From Phoronis australis (taxonomy: Eukaryota; Phoronida; Phoronidae), in the NCBI GenBank assembly GCA_002633005.1, contig NMRA01000024.1, forward strand, positions 1,145,903 through 1,209,902: 64,000 nucleotides of DNA, written 5' to 3'. Under the pieces are notes generated by a model, which ran no database searches, was not told where the DNA came from, and saw nothing but the letters and a program-made list of their open reading frames with translations. Made by a program: the position numbers and the translations under genes. This document shows positions 60,701 to 64,000 of this stretch, piece by piece. How positions within the stretch are numbered: position 1 is the first letter of the stretch; the number at the start of each line of letters is the position of its first letter.

Positions 60701-62505
60701 GGGAAGTTTAGTGGGTGTGTGAACACCTGGGATATTTGTAACCATTTCTAAATAATTCCGAAATGAATTTCATTTTTCAAATGGTCCTTTGTCCTGTCAA
60801 CGAAATTCAGGAGGAAGCAGTCTCTGCTTAGCAGTGGAGATGGTGATGTTCCCATAGGAGTCCTGTGGCATAGGACCTTCACATGCAGGAAACGTTTCGG
60901 TGAATTATGCCTCACAATGACTAAACCAACAAAGTTACGTTAATATAACTACCTTAGGCGCATAGAGGGATACCTTAGGATGAAGTCTTTAATTCCTTAC
61001 AATTCAAAGAAATACTCTCGCAATCAAACTTCTTGTTTTTCAAGCTTTCCTTCGTTTACATGGATTGCCCAAATCGGCAACAGGCCATTTTTACACTGCT
61101 TGAGTGCGTGCATGCGCAAGGGGATATGGCATCATCATATCCCCAGGCATGGTCAGTGTAAAAATGATCATTTGCCGAGTTGGGCAACTGAACGGAAGAC
61201 TGCTTGAAAAAGGTTTGATAACCGGACTCTTTGTTCAAGTTGGAAGGAATTAAAGAAATCGATGGCCTCCTAGGGTGTCCCCCTTTGACTATGCGCAAAA
61301 GGTACTTATATAGCAACGTGACTTTGATGGTTTAATCAGTGTGAGGCATAATTTGTTAAAAAGATTCCGGTGTATGAAGGTCCTGTGGAAGTATCACCGT
61401 GTCTACTGATAAGTTAGCAGACTACTGACTAGTCTAGACTAGTAGAGATGGTGGCACTGTCCTTAACATTGACATAGCCAGCCAGCTAGCTGTATGAAGA
61501 CTGTTCCCAAAATACAGCTAGGTACCACCGTGTGTACTTCTTCCGTAGACCCAAAAATTGCACACAGCCAGGGTAGTTCTGCTCATCACCTCGCCGTGAA
61601 ACTTATATTGATCAACATGTAACGCTAAAGACTGGACGGAGTGCATGCAAAATTTGGGAATCAACCGACACTCGCCTTGCCGGTTACAGCCGTTTAAGCG
61701 AAAAACAGTGTAATAAACGTCATTTTCTTGCGCAACTCTCCGCCTTTTCTAACAATGAAAAGTATGTCGTCGTTTTGAAAACAAGTACGCTCGTGTCACA
61801 TGCACGCGCTATTTCTTAAATTTTTGGGACATCTCTCGGGAGATGATGTTAGCTTGGCAGCAGCAAAATTTCCTCTGAAATTCAGTTTTTCGGGTATCAA
61901 AATTCTAAAAACTTATGTTGTTCATTTCAAAGTGAAACCAGTTCCGATAATTTGTTGACGTGTACGCAACTTAGTGAAAGAACAGTTGATTGAAGAATCG
62001 GCGAAAAAAGAAACTGGCCCCTAGGTGACGCAATATTTCATGGCACCGAAAGCCATCGCTAAAGATCGCTGACGCTCCACAACTTTAGCAACAACGGTAG
62101 AACGCAATTTTTTCCAACACCGTTAAATAATTTATATTACTCAAGGAAGACTGTAGTTTTTAACGACAATAATTTTATGTCAGATATTATCTTACCACTT
62201 TTTTGCCCACATCGGTGCACAGCTGTATATTTACTAGTATACAGCTTTGTACCAAGGCTAACATTGATTGTCATTGGCATTGCTGAATCAGTGAGTCACT
62301 GAGTCAGTGAGTGTGTGAGTAGCTGGTGAGACGAATTGATGATTGCACCTTCTAGAACATTAAAACTGCTGCCTTCACTTAGACTGTGATTCAATACTTC
62401 ACAGGCGTTGAAGTGTTTGAAAATTACTTACTTAGAATTTTGATCTTTATGAGAACCGCCAGAAGAAGCCAAAGCCGTAAGCTGTTGCCTTATGGAGGCC
62501 GCCAT
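48764..62505 (-). CDS. COPS4: COP9 signalosome subunit 4
   Basis: CSN4 is a PCI-domain scaffold of the COP9 signalosome, which removes NEDD8 from cullins and so regulates cullin-RING ubiquitin ligases. It acts in nucleus and cytoplasm. Exons on the minus strand: 62505-62432, 58609-58530, 55693-55542, 54241-54138, 53900-53747, 52773-52623, 52198-52114, 50387-50186, 49830-49746, 48897-48764. Phases agree and give exactly 406 aa, the human length. Residues match the family throughout: [110 protein letters not shown], then the PCI region (about 195-366) with [35 protein letters not shown], and the C-terminal helix [14 protein letters not shown]. The start ATG sits in AAGTATGGCGGCC, a YY1-like promoter context. 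Exon 7 has a tandemly repeated acceptor (see 52171-52424). Confidence 0.97.
49350..49640 (-). repeat. Interspersed repeat, minus copy (partner at 12140)
   Basis: Inverse complement of blocks at 12140-12420, including ATCCGCCGTAAA, TGTTGGGGAATAACACTG, CATTAGTGCAAAGGT and GATGATGTTCAAA. Lies in the last COPS4 intron. Confidence 0.6.
50460..50730. repeat. Interspersed repeat with GTCATGACGGGAAAA block
   Basis: It shares TTCTGTAATTAGAA(T/C), a GCCGTCATG(A/G)(C/T)GG block and CAGTATTTTGTC-like words with 15640-15970, and CGACAAAATGACCCAGAATT-like words with 53230-53300. A related GTTTTCCCGTCATGATGG lies at about 13780-13805. Probably a MITE family with CGTCATGACGG near its ends. Confidence 0.4.
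51050..51140 (-). repeat. Short interspersed repeat ending in (TTTA)n, minus copy
   Basis: Inverse complement of 36299-36389, nearly identical (AAGGGCCCTCTTGGAAAGCA at the start and an AATAAATAAATAAAT tail). Confidence 0.8.
52171..52424. repeat. Fourfold tandem repeat of the COPS4 exon 7 acceptor
   Basis: Four head-to-tail units of 62, 62, 68 and 62 bp (52171-52232, 52233-52294, 52295-52362, 52363-52424). On the minus strand each unit carries a branch-point-like TTCTAAT, a GCACTTTCAG acceptor and the first 28 nt of exon 7 (GCCAACAGAGGTC...CTGGCCAC). Only the unit at 52171 joins the full exon 7 (52198-52114). The third unit has an extra 6 bp (a GTGCAA duplication). Units differ by a few substitutions. 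Confidence 0.95.
53405..53665 (+). repeat. Interspersed repeat, copy 2 (partner at 13200)
   Basis: Same block order as 13200-13400 (TTTTTGAAAATTGAGTAAGT, GTTGCTCACATTTTTGAAAA, TTTTTTTACTCATC, TTGCTTACACTTTT, ACCTTGGCAGAAGTTGAT, TTTTTAGTCGGTG). Confidence 0.6.
56190..56365. mobile_element. Inverted-repeat MITE, TAATAGATTGTTACA end
   Basis: The left end (AATAGATTGTTACAC, then GCCCGAGTGGATTTTG) is mirrored at the right by CAAAATCCACGAGGGGGGAT and TGTAATAATCTATTC. Arms are about 65 bp and imperfect. Lies in a COPS4 intron. Confidence 0.6.
56855..56935 (+). mobile_element. tRNA-like SINE head
   Basis: An A-box-like TAGTGGTAAAGTTGGCGAC and a B box GGTTTGAAACC (56902-56912) stand at tRNA spacing. 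A conserved-looking CGCTGAGTGGAG lies upstream. The arms do not form a full cloverleaf. It sits directly beside the hAT-like element. Confidence 0.55.
56955..57392. mobile_element. Non-autonomous hAT-like element with 8-bp target duplication
   Basis: The ends are CAGGGCTTCAT and ATGAAGGCCTG, inverted repeats of 11 bp with one mismatch and a CAGGG start typical of hAT elements. GTGAGATA is present on both sides (56947-56954 and 57393-57400), an exact 8-bp target duplication as hAT transposases make. The interior is studded with GGGCGTCC and GGTGTCC words, some forming a palindrome (GGGCGTCCAAATGGACGCCC). It contains a 146-N gap and no transposase frame. Confidence 0.85.
57071..57216. other. 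Assembly gap, 146 N
   Basis: A run of N inside the hAT-like element; frames across it are artefacts. Confidence 1.
57660..57850 (+). mobile_element. tRNA-derived SINE
   Basis: An A box (TGGCACAGTGTGATAGGTAC) and a B box (GGTTCATGTCC, 57712-57722) at tRNA spacing head a body of about 130 bp ending in an AT-rich tail (TAATTATTTTTTTAAAT). A 5' part GGCAGTGTGGC and a later GAGCCACACTGCT can pair. No cloverleaf, so not a tRNA gene. Confidence 0.65.
59835..60745 (-). pseudogene. Decayed LTR-retrotransposon gag-like relic
   Basis: On the minus strand several short frames in different phases look like one broken protein. One part near 60350-60420 has a TRFVQ and HDK pattern as in Ty3/Gypsy-type gag. 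Farther on, near 60000-60090, Cys/His spacing resembles two CCHC zinc knuckles, interrupted by stops. No protease, reverse transcriptase or LTRs were recognised. It is non-functional as it stands. Confidence 0.4.
60866..61390. mobile_element. Large imperfect palindrome (hairpin MITE), arms about 265 bp
   Basis: The left arm (TGTGGCATAGGACCTTCA... AAATTCC...) and right arm (ending ATGAAGGTCCTGTGG) are inverse complements along their length with many mismatches. Matching landmarks are GAATTATGCCTCAC, TCTTTAATTCCTT, ATCAAAC, TTTTTCAAG, GCCATTTTTACACTG. The centre is GGGGATATGGCATCATCATA followed by TCCCC, near 61132. A relative lies at 3180-3415. It lies in COPS4 intron 1. Confidence 0.8.
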
Positions 62506-62838
62506 ACTTGAACGGCAAAATGTACCGTTGACCATTTCTTACATGTGCCTTAGTTTCCCTTAATAGGAAAAAATTGTTGCAGTTTTAACATTTTAAAAGA
62601 AAAATAAATTTTTTTAACTTTTAATTTTTATATTTCTTTGTGAATTTTTTAATTTTTGTACTAATAATTAGTAATAAATGAAAACATGTGTTTGGATGGT
62701 TAAAACTGTCAACAACAATCAGCCAATAAGAACTTTGATATGCAGCAGCTGCTTTAGAAGTGCTTCGCGGAATCTCGTCGAATTCAACTATTATGGGATG
62801 TTCACAATGGTGGGCGCGTGATTTTAAATAAACTCACA
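62506..62838. promoter_or_regulatory. Bidirectional promoter between COPS4 and next gene
   Basis: The two start codons are 333 bp apart and diverge. A CCAAT box lies at 62723-62727 in plus orientation. No TATA box is clear near either start; an AT-rich block lies at 62590-62680. Confidence 0.6.
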
Positions 62839-62857
62839 ATGCCCGCTCAAAAAGCAG
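62839..62857 (+). CDS. First coding exon of the next gene (partial)
   Basis: ATGCCCGCTCAAAAAGCAG followed by GTAAAT, encoding MPAQKA with phase 1 at the donor. The context CTCACAATGC is a fair initiation site. Later exons are beyond the window or unrecognised, so the gene cannot be named. Confidence 0.5.
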
Positions 62858-63147
62858 GTAAATTTTAATATTTGCTTTGGTCTGAACTTTTTAAGGATGT
62901 GATATAAGTTGGATCAATCCTTGATGAATCCAACAAAATACAAAACATGTTCATATATTTCATACTTGTTTTGAAAACTACCCTGTTTTCCAAGCCAATC
63001 TTGTTCAAAATCACGAATATCGACCGAAAAAGTCAAAAATCGGTGCAAATTTAATCCACTTTACAAATTTATCAGATTCATGGTTTTCTAGGTTCAAATT
63101 ATGATTATACATTGCATCCTGTCCCATTAATGTAGTTGCATCTGCGT

Positions 63148-63866
63148 TGTTTCTACCTTGTTGCAACGAAGGACTTTGATCGACAACATCGTTTTAAATT
63201 TCCCTGTATTTTTGCTTGCAAATGGCGGGGCTTTTGACTTCATGCTCGCAAGCTGGGATGAGTCAGTTTTTTGTCTGCTGCTCTTGCTTGCATTCGCATT
63301 TATCTTGAATTCATCAAAATTCCTGTTTGTTTACAGTTTTTTGGCTGTGTTAACATGAATGCTTGTGAAATTGCATTGTGCTGCTATGTAACTGGGATTG
63401 ACTTGCCTGAGAAAAAAGGATCAATCACTGGGTGGGGAATTGCTTGGGCTGTGAGCTGAAAACTTCAAACCATTGCAGTAATTCAAGTTAGCTGTGCAAA
63501 TCTTCCTGTTTCTACCTTGTTGCAACGAAGGACTATGATCGACAACATCGTTTTAAATTTCCCTGTATTTTTGCTTGCAAATGGCGGGGCTTTTGACTTC
63601 ATGCTCGTAGGCTGGGATGAGTCAATTTTTTGTCTGCTGCTCTTGCTTGCATTCGCATTTATCTTGAAATTCATCAAAATTCCTGTTTGTTTACAGTTTT
63701 TTGGCTGTGTTAACATGAATGCTTGTGAAATTGCATTGTGCTGCTATGTAACTGGGATTGACTTGCCTGAGAAAAAAGGAGATCAATCACTGGGTGGGGA
63801 ATTGCTTGGGCTGTGAGCTGAAAACTTCAAACCATTGCAGTAATTCGAGTTAGCTGTGCAAATCTT
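63148..63866 (+). repeat. 359-bp tandem duplication
   Basis: Two nearly identical direct copies (63148-63506 and 63507-63866), each starting TGTTTCTACCTTGTTGCAAC and ending AGCTGTGCAAATCTTCC. Differences are a handful of substitutions and one extra base in the second copy. The 62-99 codon frames in each are similar because the DNA is duplicated; the one-base indel shifts the end of the frame. An AATAAA follows at 63882-63887. Confidence 0.95.
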
Positions 63867-64000
63867 CCTGTTAAAGCATTCAATAAACTCAATTCAGTGA
63901 GTGGTGTCACCCTGTATAATTAGAAATGTTAAGTATCCTCGTTAAAGTGTAAATTTATAAATGAAGGTTTCCACCACAATTGAACCAAAACAATTGCTTT

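Noticed and set aside
63158-63816. Hydrophobic 66-99 codon frames repeated twice (LANGGAFDFML...)
   Set aside because: They lie in a tandem DNA duplication, differ by an indel that shifts the end, and have no splice or domain support; treated as non-coding.

Overview
This is a stretch of an animal nuclear genome, not bacterial or viral. Genes are split by long introns with GT-AG borders, their protein products resemble vertebrate orthologues closely, and introns and intergenic DNA are full of short non-autonomous transposons, tRNA-like SINEs and tandem repeats. Spacing of about 12 kb per gene and the many short inverted-repeat elements suggest a marine invertebrate, perhaps a non-vertebrate deuterostome (sea urchin, hemichordate or amphioxus type). 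I cannot fix the species. There are three runs of N (17153-17161, 34255-34896, 57071-57216).

Four genes could be assembled exon by exon with all splice phases agreeing. (1) An RBBP8/CtIP-like DNA end-resection protein, plus strand, about 3040-14870, 10 exons, 600 aa in the model. (2) Elongin A (ELOA), minus strand, 30031-18442, 10 exons, 704 aa. (3) Acireductone dioxygenase (ADI1), plus strand, 34040-46009, 4 exons, 180 aa. (4) COP9 signalosome subunit 4 (COPS4), minus strand, 62505-48764, 10 exons, 406 aa. Strands alternate, so neighbours meet tail to tail (RBBP8/ELOA and ADI1/COPS4) or head to head (ELOA/ADI1). COPS4 is also head to head with a gene whose first exon starts at 62839. RBBP8 may be head to head with a possible small reading frame at 2761-2471. 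The genes do not form one pathway: they cover DNA repair, transcription elongation and ubiquitin ligase function, methionine salvage, and cullin deneddylation.

Layout: 1-2470 repeats only; 2471-3040 possible divergent promoter; 3040-14870 RBBP8-like gene, with a 39-bp and a 21-bp minisatellite in introns; 14871-18285 intergenic with nested MITEs; 18286-30031 ELOA; 30032-34039 a 4-kb divergent intergenic region with a long hairpin element and an unassigned coding-like stretch; 34040-46123 ADI1, whose first intron holds a 642-bp gap, a possible foldback element, a decayed transposase-like HTH and a possible extra first exon; 46124-48027 intergenic; 48028-62505 COPS4, with a fourfold tandem repeat of its exon 7 acceptor, a hAT-like element with an 8-bp target duplication, two tRNA-like SINEs, a decayed gag-like relic and a 530-bp palindrome; 62506-64000 bidirectional promoter and start of the next gene with a 359-bp tandem duplication.

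I found no sign of a new multi-gene system. The most unusual single feature is the COPS4 exon 7 acceptor repeat.
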